Under the pieces are notes generated by a model, which was given only the letters and a program-made list of their open reading frames with translations, did not search any database and was not told where the DNA came from. Shown piece after piece: positions 25,872 through 34,568 of a stretch of 36,685 bases of DNA; position 1 is the stretch's first letter, and every line of letters starts with the position of its first letter. This DNA comes from Verrucomicrobia bacterium UBA3222 (lineage in GTDB: Bacteria > Verrucomicrobiota > Verrucomicrobiia > Opitutales > UBA9783), in contig DEWA01000034.1 of NCBI GenBank assembly GCA_002363035.1, positions 1-36,685 on the forward strand, written 5' to 3'. A program made the position numbers and the translations under genes.

Positions 25872-27817
25872 AAACGCTCGTTCAGGAATTACAAACAGCC
25901 GCCGAAAAAAAACTGTTGACGGACGCGACCGTTGAAAACGCAACCGAGTTTCTGTGTACGCGCAACTTGCCGGCTTGGGCGATTGCGAGCGTATCGGAAT
26001 TGGTGCAAAACGAACAGTGGGAGGAACTGAACAATCGCTTTTACAAATCCCTCACCTTCGGAACGGCGGGCATTCGCGGGCGTACCGTCGGAACCGTTCC
26101 GACAAAGGTCGAAAAACAGGGCGCGACTTATGTCCGTGCCGCCGTCGGTTCCGCCTGCATGAATGATTTCAATGTGCTTGCCGTCACGCTGGCGTTGTTT
26201 AAATACTGCGAGAAAACGTTGAGGACGAACGGCGAATTTCCGACAAACCCGCGGCTGGTGATTGCGTACGATTCGCGTCATTTCTCGGAACACTTCTGTG
26301 AATTGACGGCGTCCGTTTGGAGTGCCTGCGGCGGCGAGGTTTATTGCTTCAACAGCCCGCGTTCCACACCGCAACTGAGCTTTTCGGTGCGTTGGCTGGG
26401 AGCGACCGCCGGTGTGATGATTACCGCCAGCCACAATCCATTTTATGACAACGGCTACAAAGTGTACGGTCCCGACGGAGCGCAAATCGACGAAGCGCAG
26501 GCCGCCGCCGTCACGCGGGAACTGCAATCCGTCGCGTTGATCGACACGTTGCCGTACACGGAAATACTTTATACGGAAAACGTCTTTTATCTTTCGCAAA
26601 AGGCGGATAACGCTTATCTGTCAACCTGTCGCGACGTTCTCATCAACCCGCGGCAGTTTCGGGAACGGAAGGAAACGCGCATCATGTACACGCCGTTGCA
26701 CGGGACGGGCTCCGTTTGTATTCTGCCGCTGTTGGAAGAATTCGGATGGGAACCGCATGTCGTTGAAGAACAACTGCCCATGGACGGTGCATTCCCGACG
26801 GTCGCATCGCCCAATCCCGACAATCGCGAAACGCTTGCCTTTGCCTTGCGGGATGCCGAACGCATCGATGCGGATGCGGTCATTGCCACCGATCCCGACG
26901 GCGATCGCATGTCGATGATGATGAAGGATGCCGACGGTCGTTGGCAGTTGTTAAACGGTAATACGATTGCGATTTTGCTCGCCGAATACCGTTATACGCA
27001 CCTTTCGCAAACCCAACCGACGGAACGTTTGGCGATTTTAAAATCCTACGTCACCACGCCTTTATTGAATGCCTTTGCCGAAAAAAACGGTTTAAAGTGC
27101 GTTGAAACCCACACGGGCTTCAAGTGGATCGGCGCGAAGTTGAAAAAGTATGAAGAGCAGGCCAAAGAAGCCCTTTTTCGCACCGAAGGTCTTTGCTTGG
27201 ATTATAAACGTTGTACGTACGAAGCGCGCCGCCGTCTGCTCGGTCAACACTCGACGGTTCTTCTTCTGGGTGCGGAGGAAAGTTGCGGATTTTTGGCAAA
27301 CGATGCCGTACGCGACAAGGATGCCAATGCCGCAACCTTAATGGCGTGCGAATTGGTCGCGTATTTAAAATCCGAAAAGCTCAATTATACGGAATATCTG
27401 GATCGCATTTACCGCAAGTATGGTTATTTTCATGAGGATTTGCTGAGCTTTACCTTCGAAGGTGCGGCGGGGCTGGAAAAGATCAAAAAATTGATGTGTT
27501 CTTACCGACAATGTCCGCCGAAAACGTTTGGCAACGCATGTGTCATAGAAATTATCGATTTCCTGAACACGGAAAAGATGAAAGATGCGGACGGTGATGC
27601 GGTTCCGCCGAGCAATTTCATGAAGTTTCGCCTCGGCAACGATTGCACCGTTGCCGTTCGTCCGAGCGGCACTGAACCGAAAATCAAATTTTACCTGTTC
27701 GGCGAAGGGGAAGTCAAAGAAGGCGATGATTTAAACCGCATCAAGCGCGATGTTGCGGAACGACTGAATGCTTTAAAGGAAGCAATTACGCACGACACGA
27801 AAGAAAGAACGAAATAA
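25820..27817 (+). CDS. Phosphoglucomutase/phosphomannomutase (PGM2-like)
   Basis: This is a 665-residue alpha-D-phosphohexomutase. It has the four-domain signature: entry TFGTAGIRGR near residue 74, phosphoserine loop MITASHNPFYDNGYK with Ser204, metal loop ATDPDGDRM from about Asp358, sugar loop LGAEESCGF, and phosphate loop RPSGTEPKIKFY near the end. The size fits the PGM2/PGM-PMM group (550-620) with some extra length. It interconverts glucose-1- and glucose-6-phosphate, feeding the upstream pyrophosphorylase, CDP-glucose synthesis and glycogen. ATG 25820 overlaps the upstream gene by 52 bases out of frame; GTG 25859 (13-base overlap) is an alternative start. An insertion around residues 480-500 (CLDYKRCTYEARRRLL) is cysteine-bearing and not typical. 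Confidence 0.92.
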   Translation: MEATSRKTENPARVLSVETLVQELQTAAEKKLLTDATVENATEFLCTRNLPAWAIASVSELVQNEQWEELNNRFYKSLTFGTAGIRGRTVGTVPTKVEKQGATYVRAAVGSACMNDFNVLAVTLALFKYCEKTLRTNGEFPTNPRLVIAYDSRHFSEHFCELTASVWSACGGEVYCFNSPRSTPQLSFSVRWLGATAGVMITASHNPFYDNGYKVYGPDGAQIDEAQAAAVTRELQSVALIDTLPYTEILYTENVFYLSQKADNAYLSTCRDVLINPRQFRERKETRIMYTPLHGTGSVCILPLLEEFGWEPHVVEEQLPMDGAFPTVASPNPDNRETLAFALRDAERIDADAVIATDPDGDRMSMMMKDADGRWQLLNGNTIAILLAEYRYTHLSQTQPTERLAILKSYVTTPLLNAFAEKNGLKCVETHTGFKWIGAKLKKYEEQAKEALFRTEGLCLDYKRCTYEARRRLLGQHSTVLLLGAEESCGFLANDAVRDKDANAATLMACELVAYLKSEKLNYTEYLDRIYRKYGYFHEDLLSFTFEGAAGLEKIKKLMCSYRQCPPKTFGNACVIEIIDFLNTEKMKDADGDAVPPSNFMKFRLGNDCTVAVRPSGTEPKIKFYLFGEGEVKEGDDLNRIKRDVAERLNALKEAITHDTKERTK

Positions 27818-28075
27818 GACTTTGCAAATCGTTATTTGCCCGAAAAGATCCGCAAAAGCGACCCGCCGAAGCCGTAGAGGTATTCGTGTGTTTGGAGTTT
27901 TTTCGTCCACACGGATTAAACGTAAACTTCACCGAACACACCGACCATACGGCAACGTTCGCATCGGGGCTTTGCAACAACCGTGATCATTTGCTCGTCG
28001 ATTTTAATGCATCGAAAGTTCCGCAGCACCCCCTCTGTGAGCGGTTCCCGACGGTAGAGACCGTGGAACCTGTCG
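27818..28075. other. Spacer, possible decayed C-terminal extension
   Basis: This lies between the phosphoglucomutase gene and the secreted-protein gene. On the minus strand, a frame shifted relative to the secreted protein is open from about 28125 to 27916 and reads plausibly (HGLYRREPLTEGVLRNFRC, then CERC). This could be a former C-terminus lost by a frameshift near 28100, or a coincidence. A short inverted repeat, GCAAAT-CGTT-ATTTGC, lies just after the phosphoglucomutase stop. A plus-strand frame here is also open, so the coding evidence is weak. Confidence 0.3.
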
Positions 28076-29338
28076 TCACTGTTCCGCACGATAAATATCA
28101 AAACCGAATCCGAATAGAACGGCACAACCGTTCACGACAAAATCACGACCGACAACTGCCTTTAGTGCCCTTGTATTGGCATCAAACTCCAGATCAAGAC
28201 AAATTTTCAAATCGTATTTTTTCCATCCCGGTTCGTCCTTCTTTGTATAAGGATACTGTTCGATCGTAATCGTAACGACAAACGGTTCTTTGGTTTTCGG
28301 GAGCTCGCTTGGTTTTATCGTTTGTACATTATTGCCGATCTGTACCCCTCCAAACCGACCCCCTCCAAACCGACGCCTGTAACCAAAAAATCGACAATCC
28401 ATTGCATAGTACAAAGCTATGCCAAGAGAAGGAGCCGTGAATTTACGAACTTCACAAATTTCTTTTCCCTTCCAGTGCCGATAACTAGACGAATATCCGA
28501 TCAATGTCGTCAAAATCTCATCAAAATCCCTCCGTAAATCTTCTTTTAAACCGGTTAAAAATTCATTTTTTATTCCGTACAACTTATCCCGGGAATAGTT
28601 TATGACTTTTTTACAATCAAAGAAGAATTTACACTTCCCTGTTTGTTCCTCATTCAATTGATATTTCTCTACATTTGCTTTTAGATATTCTATCTGTGTA
28701 TCTATTTTCTCATATATCTCAATAGCTTTGGCGCGATACTCGGACAAATTCGTTACGCTTTTGTTTCTGTCATCTTCCGAAGGTCGGTACAGGGACAAGT
28801 AATGGATCCAGCTCTCTCTCAACAAATCCTCATACTCCCTAAATGTACCGCGGCAATACAGTGAGGTATAAACTTCTTTGTTGCAGCTTTTATCAATCAG
28901 TGTATCCGTAACGGACTTTCCGAAGACACCCTCGAAAAATTGCCTGCTCGCAATCGTATCGACTATTTGTCTCGCTCCCTTTGCATCATAATACAAACCT
29001 GTTCCCGCCAAAAAACCTCCGCACAAAGTGTCGACACCATACTCACTTTCGGTAAACCCGTAAGGACAACACTCCGACGAAATCGAGCCGGCCTTCTCTT
29101 TGAAAGAATTCTTAAACGGTTCTAATTGACTGTCGTTTTGCGATTTCAACAAAAAAGACCAAAACTGCTTCCAACGCTCTTTTTCATAGTTTCCCGCAAG
29201 ATTACCGTCTCCATCTATCCCCACACCCAGCGATTGCAGCAGCACTGCCACGTCGGGATATTGTGCGTAAGACGAACAGATACCTGCAAAAAACACACCG
29301 ATACCACACGAACCTATTAAAAAGTCTCTTATTCTCAT
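28076..29338 (-). CDS. Secreted protein, paralogous family member 1
   Basis: This is a 420-residue protein of no family I know. It starts with a good signal peptide (MRIRDFLIGSCGIGVFFAG, cleavage likely after SSYAQ). The mature end YPDVAVLLQSLGVGIDGDGN matches YPSVKELLKHLLGIGIDENG of the gene at 34569-35888. A second shared region is LYYDAKGARQIVDTIASRQF (about residues 118-137), aligned with YYADEKAFARVCRVLVSEDF there and TRADTQRMTEIVKICRVLLS in the gene at 35888. The middle is helical and charged (CKFFFDCKK), the C-terminal part has a glycine/arginine stretch (RRRFGGGRFGGVQ) and beta-like sequence. ATG 29338 is chosen over GTG 29389 because it begins the signal peptide. It is divergent from gpmA and convergent with the phosphoglucomutase gene. 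Probably exported; effector role is a guess. Confidence 0.75.
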   Translation of the reverse strand: MRIRDFLIGSCGIGVFFAGICSSYAQYPDVAVLLQSLGVGIDGDGNLAGNYEKERWKQFWSFLLKSQNDSQLEPFKNSFKEKAGSISSECCPYGFTESEYGVDTLCGGFLAGTGLYYDAKGARQIVDTIASRQFFEGVFGKSVTDTLIDKSCNKEVYTSLYCRGTFREYEDLLRESWIHYLSLYRPSEDDRNKSVTNLSEYRAKAIEIYEKIDTQIEYLKANVEKYQLNEEQTGKCKFFFDCKKVINYSRDKLYGIKNEFLTGLKEDLRRDFDEILTTLIGYSSSYRHWKGKEICEVRKFTAPSLGIALYYAMDCRFFGYRRRFGGGRFGGVQIGNNVQTIKPSELPKTKEPFVVTITIEQYPYTKKDEPGWKKYDLKICLDLEFDANTRALKAVVGRDFVVNGCAVLFGFGFDIYRAEQ

Positions 29339-29479
29339 AAATTTTGCAAATGTTTCATTGTCGATGAAAAAGCGTGTAAAAAATTTCACAAGAAAAATCT
29401 CATCTGCACAGTTATTCGTCGTCTTATGGGAAATTTCATTACAAGATCCGTTCTTTCCGATCTGGTCAACGCTTTTTGT

Positions 29480-29508
29480 TTGAAAAACAGCCGTATTTTT
29501 GATATAAT
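29480..29508 (+). promoter_or_regulatory. Strong promoter of gpmA, leaderless arrangement
   Basis: TTGAAA at 29480-29485, 17-base spacer, perfect TATAAT at 29503-29508. The gpmA ATG at 29515 is exactly at the expected transcription start (+7 from the -10 box), and no ribosome-binding site exists. This is the clearest leaderless gene in the window. Confidence 0.8.
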
Positions 29509-29514
29509 TTTTCT

Positions 29515-30231
29515 ATGAAACGGCTGGTGTTGTTGCGGCACGGCGAAAGCGTTTGGAACCTGGACAATCGCTTTACCGGCTGGACGGATGTGGATTTATC
29601 GGACAACGGCAAAGCGGAAGCCCAAAAAGCAGGGAAACTGCTGAAAAAGTACGAATTTTCCTTCGACCATGCCTACTCATCCGTACTCAAGCGCGCCATC
29701 CGTACGTTGTGGATCGTACTCGACGAATTGGATGCGATGTGGGTTCCGACCGAACATAACTGGCGATTGAACGAACGCCATTACGGTGCGTTGCAGGGTC
29801 TCAATAAAGCCGAAACCGCCGTTCAATACGGCGAGGAACAGGTGCACTTATGGCGTCGCAGCTACGATATACCGCCGCCTTTGTTGGAACCGTCGGACGA
29901 ACGTCACCCGAAGAACGATCCGCGTTATGCCGACATCCCTGCCGAGCAACTGCCTTGCGGCGAAAGTCTCAAAGACACTTTGCATCGCCTGTTGCCTTAC
30001 TGGCATTCAACCCTCGCGCCCGCTTTGAATGCGGGGCAGAAAATTCTCATCGTCGCCCACGGCAATTCCCTGCGCGCTTTGGTGCAATATCTGGACAATC
30101 TTTCCAATGACGAAATTCTAAACCTCAACATCCCGACGGGCATCCCGCTGGTATATGAATTGGATGACGATTTGAAGCCGATAAGGCACGGGTATTTGAG
30201 AGAAAAGGGAATAAATTACGAAACCCGCTAA
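29515..30231 (+). CDS. gpmA: 2,3-bisphosphoglycerate-dependent phosphoglycerate mutase
   Basis: This is a 238-residue histidine phosphatase-fold glycolytic enzyme that interconverts 3- and 2-phosphoglycerate. The phosphohistidine motif [12 protein letters not shown] has His9, followed by [14 protein letters not shown], the acid/base region [13 protein letters not shown], and the second catalytic His in [27 protein letters not shown] [14 protein letters not shown] ends the core. It is slightly shorter than E. coli GpmA (250). A glycolytic enzyme in a bacterium with an ATP importer means sugar catabolism is at least partly kept. The ATG directly follows its promoter with no leader. It stands alone; the secreted-protein gene diverges upstream. 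Confidence 0.96.
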   Translation: MKRLVLLRHGESVWNLDNRFTGWTDVDLSDNGKAEAQKAGKLLKKYEFSFDHAYSSVLKRAIRTLWIVLDELDAMWVPTEHNWRLNERHYGALQGLNKAETAVQYGEEQVHLWRRSYDIPPPLLEPSDERHPKNDPRYADIPAEQLPCGESLKDTLHRLLPYWHSTLAPALNAGQKILIVAHGNSLRALVQYLDNLSNDEILNLNIPTGIPLVYELDDDLKPIRHGYLREKGINYETR

Positions 30232-30436
30232 TCGTCATTAAACGTTAAGAACGAAAATTAAAACTTCTTTACAAAGTTTCTAACAAGCGAAAAGAAGCTT
30301 TGTTTTATCCGTCAATCTCCCTCTTTCCCGAGCAGATTCAACAATAGCAGGCTTCCAAAACCAAAATAACTTTTTTAATAATTGCCTGCCGATAACATAA
30401 AAACAGGCCAACTCCCGTTACCTTTATTTCTTATTT
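30232..30436. terminator. Convergent-gene spacer with weak hairpins
   Basis: This lies between gpmA (+) and fabH (-). For gpmA, CTTCTTT (30264-30270) pairs with AAAGAAG (30291-30297), followed by CTTTGTTTTA, a plausible weak terminator. For fabH, on the minus strand, GCCTG and CAGGC pair around a 15-base loop near 30383-30407, without a good U tract. Both are weak individually. Confidence 0.35.
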
Positions 30437-31441
30437 TCACCACTCCACCAACGTCGCCGCCCACGTCAATCCGGCGCCGAACGCCACCAACACAATACGG
30501 TCGCCTTTTTGAAACCGCCCCTCCGCCTTTGCCTGTGCGAATGCGATCGGAATGGACGCGGCGGAGGTATTGCCCGTGTGTTCGATATTACACACAAAAC
30601 GTTCCATCGGAACATTCAACTGCTGCGCCAATGCCTGAACAATCCGAATGTTTGCCTGATGCGGAACAAACCACGCAATGTCTTCCGTCGTTAAACCGTT
30701 CCGTTTTAAAAGCTCTTCCGTGGCTTCCGCCATGTGACGAACGGCCGCCTTAAACAGTTCTCTACCGTTCATGGTAACGGTATGCAAATGCCCCTCGACA
30801 GTTTCTTTGGAAGCCGGTTGCACCGAACCGCCCGCCGGCACGTACAGCAAATTCGCCGCCGAACCGTCCGCTCCCGCCAAACCATCCGTAATAACGGGCA
30901 AATCGGACGCACTGTTGCTGAGCACAAACGCACCCGCTCCGTCGCCGAACAGCACGCATGTAGTGCGATCTTCCCAATTAACAATGGAAGATAACTTTTC
31001 GCTGCCGATGACCAACGCATGGCGGTAACGTTCATCCCGTAACAGGGAACGCGTCGCCTCCAAAGCGTACAAGAAACCCGAACAAGCGGCATTGACATCA
31101 AACGACGGCACGGAACACAACCCGAGTTTCGCCTGAATGAGCACCGCAGCGGAAGGCGTGATGTGATCCGGCGTTACGGTGGCGACAATTAAAAGATCGA
31201 TATCGCTCGGTTCCAACCCGGCATCCTCAAGTGCCTGTCGCGCCGCCAGAACCGCCAAATCGGAGCAGGCTTCATCTTCCGCCGCCAAATGCCGTTCGCC
31301 GATGCCCGTCCGCGTCCGAATCCATTCGTCGGATGTATCAACGATCTTCGCCAAATCGTCATTTGTAACCACGCGCCCCGGCAAATAACAACCGACGCCT
31401 TCAATGATAATCGGTTTAATGCAATTGGTTAAATTTGTCAT
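30437..31441 (-). CDS. fabH: 3-oxoacyl-ACP synthase III (KAS III)
   Basis: This is a 334-residue condensing enzyme that starts fatty acid synthesis from acetyl-CoA and malonyl-ACP. The Cys-His-Asn triad is complete: Cys120 in FDVNAACSGFLYAL, His261 in WFVPHQANIRI and Asn291 in IEHTGNTSAASIP. The N-terminus GVGCYLPGRVVTNDDLAK and TSDEWIRTRTGI (CoA-site Trp/Arg) and the C-terminal LVAFGAGLTWAATLVEW are textbook. ATG 31441 is used; ten further in-frame residues upstream do not look like part of the family. It has no ribosome-binding site, and a TATAAA lies nine bases before the ATG. plsX, its usual upstream neighbour, is not here. It diverges from glgB over 291 bases. Confidence 0.96.
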   Translation of the reverse strand: MTNLTNCIKPIIIEGVGCYLPGRVVTNDDLAKIVDTSDEWIRTRTGIGERHLAAEDEACSDLAVLAARQALEDAGLEPSDIDLLIVATVTPDHITPSAAVLIQAKLGLCSVPSFDVNAACSGFLYALEATRSLLRDERYRHALVIGSEKLSSIVNWEDRTTCVLFGDGAGAFVLSNSASDLPVITDGLAGADGSAANLLYVPAGGSVQPASKETVEGHLHTVTMNGRELFKAAVRHMAEATEELLKRNGLTTEDIAWFVPHQANIRIVQALAQQLNVPMERFVCNIEHTGNTSAASIPIAFAQAKAEGRFQKGDRIVLVAFGAGLTWAATLVEW

Positions 31442-31681
31442 GGAATTTCTTTTATAACAGTGCACCTCCAACTTTTAAGAGGAAATATACTGACAACCAG
31501 CATAATTCAACGTTATTTTAACCAAAAAAACATGCCATTGTATATACCTAACCCTTTAACTCGACCATAACACCACTATATTTTCAGACAACAAAACATA
31601 ACTATTCTTTTAAAAACAGTTTGTTTTCTACCGAACAATTCCTTTTCAAAAACGCAAAGTTCTCTGCAAAATCGTTGCATC

Positions 31682-31711
31682 TTTGCCTCTATCTCCAAAA
31701 CTCATTATAAT
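31682..31711 (+). promoter_or_regulatory. Promoter for glgB
   Basis: TTGCCT at 31682-31687, 18-base spacer, perfect TATAAT at 31706-31711. The expected start is about 31718, giving only a 15-base leader before ATG 31733 and no Shine-Dalgarno sequence. The rest of the 291-base divergent spacer with fabH is AT-rich without another clear signal. Confidence 0.65.
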
Positions 31712-31732
31712 AATTGTACATCTCTTCTGATT

Positions 31733-34165
31733 ATGTCCCTGCCTTCGCCACCCGAAAAACGCCCCCATCGCTCTCAGCCTCATCCGTCTTTCTTTTCCCC
31801 CTTCACCCCTTCCGATCTCCATCTCTTTTCCCAAGGCACTCACGATCGCATATACGAAAAGCTCGGGGCGCATGTCATGCAACGTGGAGATGCGCACGGT
31901 TATTACTTCGCCGTTTGGGCACCGAATGCGCAATGCGTATCGGTGGTTGGTTCCTTCAACGGTTGGGATGATATGGCTCACCCGATGCAACGCGTCGGTT
32001 CGTCGGGGATTTGGGAAACGTTTATCGCAAACATCGAAGCGGGTGAAACCTATAAATACGCCCTTGTCGATTGCAACGGACAACGGCGGTTGAAAGCCGA
32101 TCCGTACGCCCGTTCGGGAGAATATGACAAGGGACATGCTTCGATCCTCTGTGCACCGTTGTCGGATTACGTCTGGCACGACGGCGATTGGATGACGAAG
32201 CGGGCGAAACGGAATTTTTACGAACAACCGCTGTCGATTTATGAAGTCCATGCGGATTCTTGGAAACGCAACGCCGATAACAAACCGCTTACCTATCGGG
32301 AATTGGCACATAAACTGGTTGCGTACTTAAAACAAACGGGCTTCACGCATGTGGAATTCATGCCGATTGCCGAACATCCGCTGACGGCTTCCTGGGGGTA
32401 TCAGGTCACGGGATTTTTTGCACCGACATCGCGCTACGGAACGCCGCAGGATTTTCAATATCTGGTCGATACCCTGCATCAAAATAATATCGGCGTTATT
32501 CTCGATTGGGTGCCGGGGCATTTTCCGAAGGATGATTGGGGGTTGGCGCGCTTTGACGGAACGGCGCTCTACGAACATCTCGATCCGCGTCTCGGTGAAC
32601 AACCGGATTGGGGGACGTATGTTTTTAATTTCGGTCGCAACGAAGTGCGCAATTTTCTCATCAACAGCGCGCTGTTTTGGGCAGACAAATATCACGTCGA
32701 CGGGTTGCGCTTCGATGCGGTTTCGTCCATGCTGTACTTGAATTTTTCGCGCAAAGACGGCGAATGGCTCCCCAATCGCTACGGCGGGAAGGAAAATCTC
32801 GAAGCCGTCGACTTTTTGCGCACCGTCAACGACTGCCTGCATCAACGCTTCCCGGGGTTCATCACGATTGCCGAAGAATCGTCTTCCTTCGGACGCGTTT
32901 CGCAACCGACCGCCGTCGGAGGTTTGGGGTTTGACTTCAAATGGAACATGGGGTGGATGCACGACACGCTTTCCTACCTCAAACGCGATCCGATCGCCCG
33001 CCGTTATCACCACAATCAAATGACCTTTGCGATGCTCTATCAGTACTCGGAGCATTTCATCAACGCCTTTTCGCACGACGAAGTGGTCTACGGAAAATGT
33101 TCTCTGTTGCGCAACATGGGGTCTTGTTATGCGTCCGACAAATTCGCGACCCTGCGCGCGCTGTACGGCTTCATGTGGGGCTGGCCGGGAAAGAAACTGC
33201 TGTTCATGGGCGACGAATTCGCGCAATGGGACGAATGGGATTTTCATAAGGAATTGGATTGGTTTTTGCTGCAACGCCCCGAACACGCCGGCGTACGGAA
33301 ATTGGTTTCGGACTTAAACGCCCTCTATCGGTCGCATCCGGTGTGGTACCAGTCGGATATGGAGCCCGGCGGCTTTTTCTGGATTAATCCCGATGATGCC
33401 GATAACAGCGTATTTTCGTTTATCCGCAAAGATCGTCGTCAGCGCACCGAAGTCGACAAACTTTCGGAAGTCCTGCAATCGTCGCAACCGTTTTCTCCCG
33501 ATGAACGCCTGCGGGATGTTTGCCGCGCGTTGGGAGAAGGGGAGAATGGCATCAATACCGATACTTTAATTTGCGAAAATTCGGATGCAACCGCCGCAAT
33601 GAACAATGTCGGAACTCAAGCCGACACCGCGAGCGAACAACACTTAATCCCCGAACCCACCGCCTCTTTCGGCAACGATCGCGCTTCGGACAACGTATTT
33701 TCGGTCGCGCCGACGGGCGATACAAAAAATTCAATCGGCGCCGAAAACACCTGCGGTACAGCTTGCGGAACATCCGCATCCGATTGTGGTAACGCAGGTT
33801 TTTCCCATACAACAAACGATGTCAAATGTACCTGCGCGACGGATATTAACTCGAATCCTCTCCCCGATACACCACCCGACACCGAACCGTTCGGCGAACC
33901 GCTGCTGTTTATTTCCAACTTTACGCCCGTCGAACGTTCTCACTACAAATGCGGCGTCCCGCTAAGCGGTGTGTGGCGCGAAATTTTCAACTCCGATGCG
34001 GGCATCTACGGCGGTCAAAATCGCGGCAATCTCGGCGGCGTTAAAGCGTTATCGGAACCGCACGATAACCAACCGTACACGTTGGATTTGTGCCTGCCGC
34101 CGCTGTCGACGCTGATTTTGGAACATGTGAGCGAAACAAAAAAGGAAACCAACGTCGCACGGTGA
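31733..34165 (+). CDS. glgB: 1,4-alpha-glucan branching enzyme with large insertion
   Basis: This 810-residue GH13 enzyme creates alpha-1,6 branches in glycogen. The CBM48 module begins at about residue 58 (FAVWAPNAQCVSVVGSFNGW), and the extra N1 module of E. coli GlgB is absent. The barrel carries the catalytic residues: nucleophile Asp328 (DGLRFDAVSSML), acid/base Glu381 (TIAEESSSF) and Asp449 (AFSHDEVVYGK). The C-terminal beta domain is split. After NSVFSFIRKD (residue 567) comes about 154 residues of low-complexity, Asn/Thr/Ser/Asp-rich sequence with six clustered cysteines (33434-33895). After it the normal ending EPLLFISNFTPV resumes, running through GVWREIFNSDAGIYGG. The frame is intact across it. 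glgA, glgC and glgP are not in the window. Confidence 0.95.
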   Translation: MSLPSPPEKRPHRSQPHPSFFSPFTPSDLHLFSQGTHDRIYEKLGAHVMQRGDAHGYYFAVWAPNAQCVSVVGSFNGWDDMAHPMQRVGSSGIWETFIANIEAGETYKYALVDCNGQRRLKADPYARSGEYDKGHASILCAPLSDYVWHDGDWMTKRAKRNFYEQPLSIYEVHADSWKRNADNKPLTYRELAHKLVAYLKQTGFTHVEFMPIAEHPLTASWGYQVTGFFAPTSRYGTPQDFQYLVDTLHQNNIGVILDWVPGHFPKDDWGLARFDGTALYEHLDPRLGEQPDWGTYVFNFGRNEVRNFLINSALFWADKYHVDGLRFDAVSSMLYLNFSRKDGEWLPNRYGGKENLEAVDFLRTVNDCLHQRFPGFITIAEESSSFGRVSQPTAVGGLGFDFKWNMGWMHDTLSYLKRDPIARRYHHNQMTFAMLYQYSEHFINAFSHDEVVYGKCSLLRNMGSCYASDKFATLRALYGFMWGWPGKKLLFMGDEFAQWDEWDFHKELDWFLLQRPEHAGVRKLVSDLNALYRSHPVWYQSDMEPGGFFWINPDDADNSVFSFIRKDRRQRTEVDKLSEVLQSSQPFSPDERLRDVCRALGEGENGINTDTLICENSDATAAMNNVGTQADTASEQHLIPEPTASFGNDRASDNVFSVAPTGDTKNSIGAENTCGTACGTSASDCGNAGFSHTTNDVKCTCATDINSNPLPDTPPDTEPFGEPLLFISNFTPVERSHYKCGVPLSGVWREIFNSDAGIYGGQNRGNLGGVKALSEPHDNQPYTLDLCLPPLSTLILEHVSETKKETNVAR

Positions 34166-34568
34166 GCATTTGTTGCATCGTGGATTTCCGAAGAGGAATT
34201 TTGCAATTTTTAGATTATTCCAATGCGTATTTTCGACGACAAACGGCATTTCGGTATAATTTTTAAAAAAACATGCTGTTTCGTACCGAATTTTATAAAA
34301 AAACCGAAAAAAGGCTGATGCTTTGCTGAAGCACCTAAACCTCAATAAGCCTCGGTGCAATACAAATCCCCCGAAGTTCCGTTCGGGTACGGGAACAAAC
34401 CTTATAGGTAACTCCGAAAATAACAGCGCACATATCACTGCGGTGCATTTAAAAAAAACATTTTTGACCTCAAAACCGATACAGATCGGATCTCATCTCT
34501 CTAACCTATTCACATAAAACAGCACATAAAGAACAAAACAGCTGGATCCGTAAACGGTTTTTGCCTGT
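34166..34568. other. Spacer between convergent genes, no clear content
   Basis: These 403 bases lie between glgB (+) and the family member 2 pseudogene (-). It is AT-rich, with a perfect TATAAT at 34255-34260 lacking a good -35 element. There is an imperfect hairpin at about 34379-34395 (GTTCCGT with ACGGGAAC, one bulge) but no U tract on either strand. The one plus-strand frame (34323-34517) has no ribosome-binding site and unremarkable composition, so I do not call it a gene. Confidence 0.4.

Noticed and set aside
27886..28269. A 127-codon plus-strand frame after the phosphoglucomutase gene
   Set aside because: It runs antisense into the secreted-protein gene, lacks a ribosome-binding site and shows no domain.
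32327..33286. A 319-codon minus-strand frame inside glgB
   Set aside because: It is a shadow of the glgB coding strand; glgB motifs on the plus strand are complete across this region.
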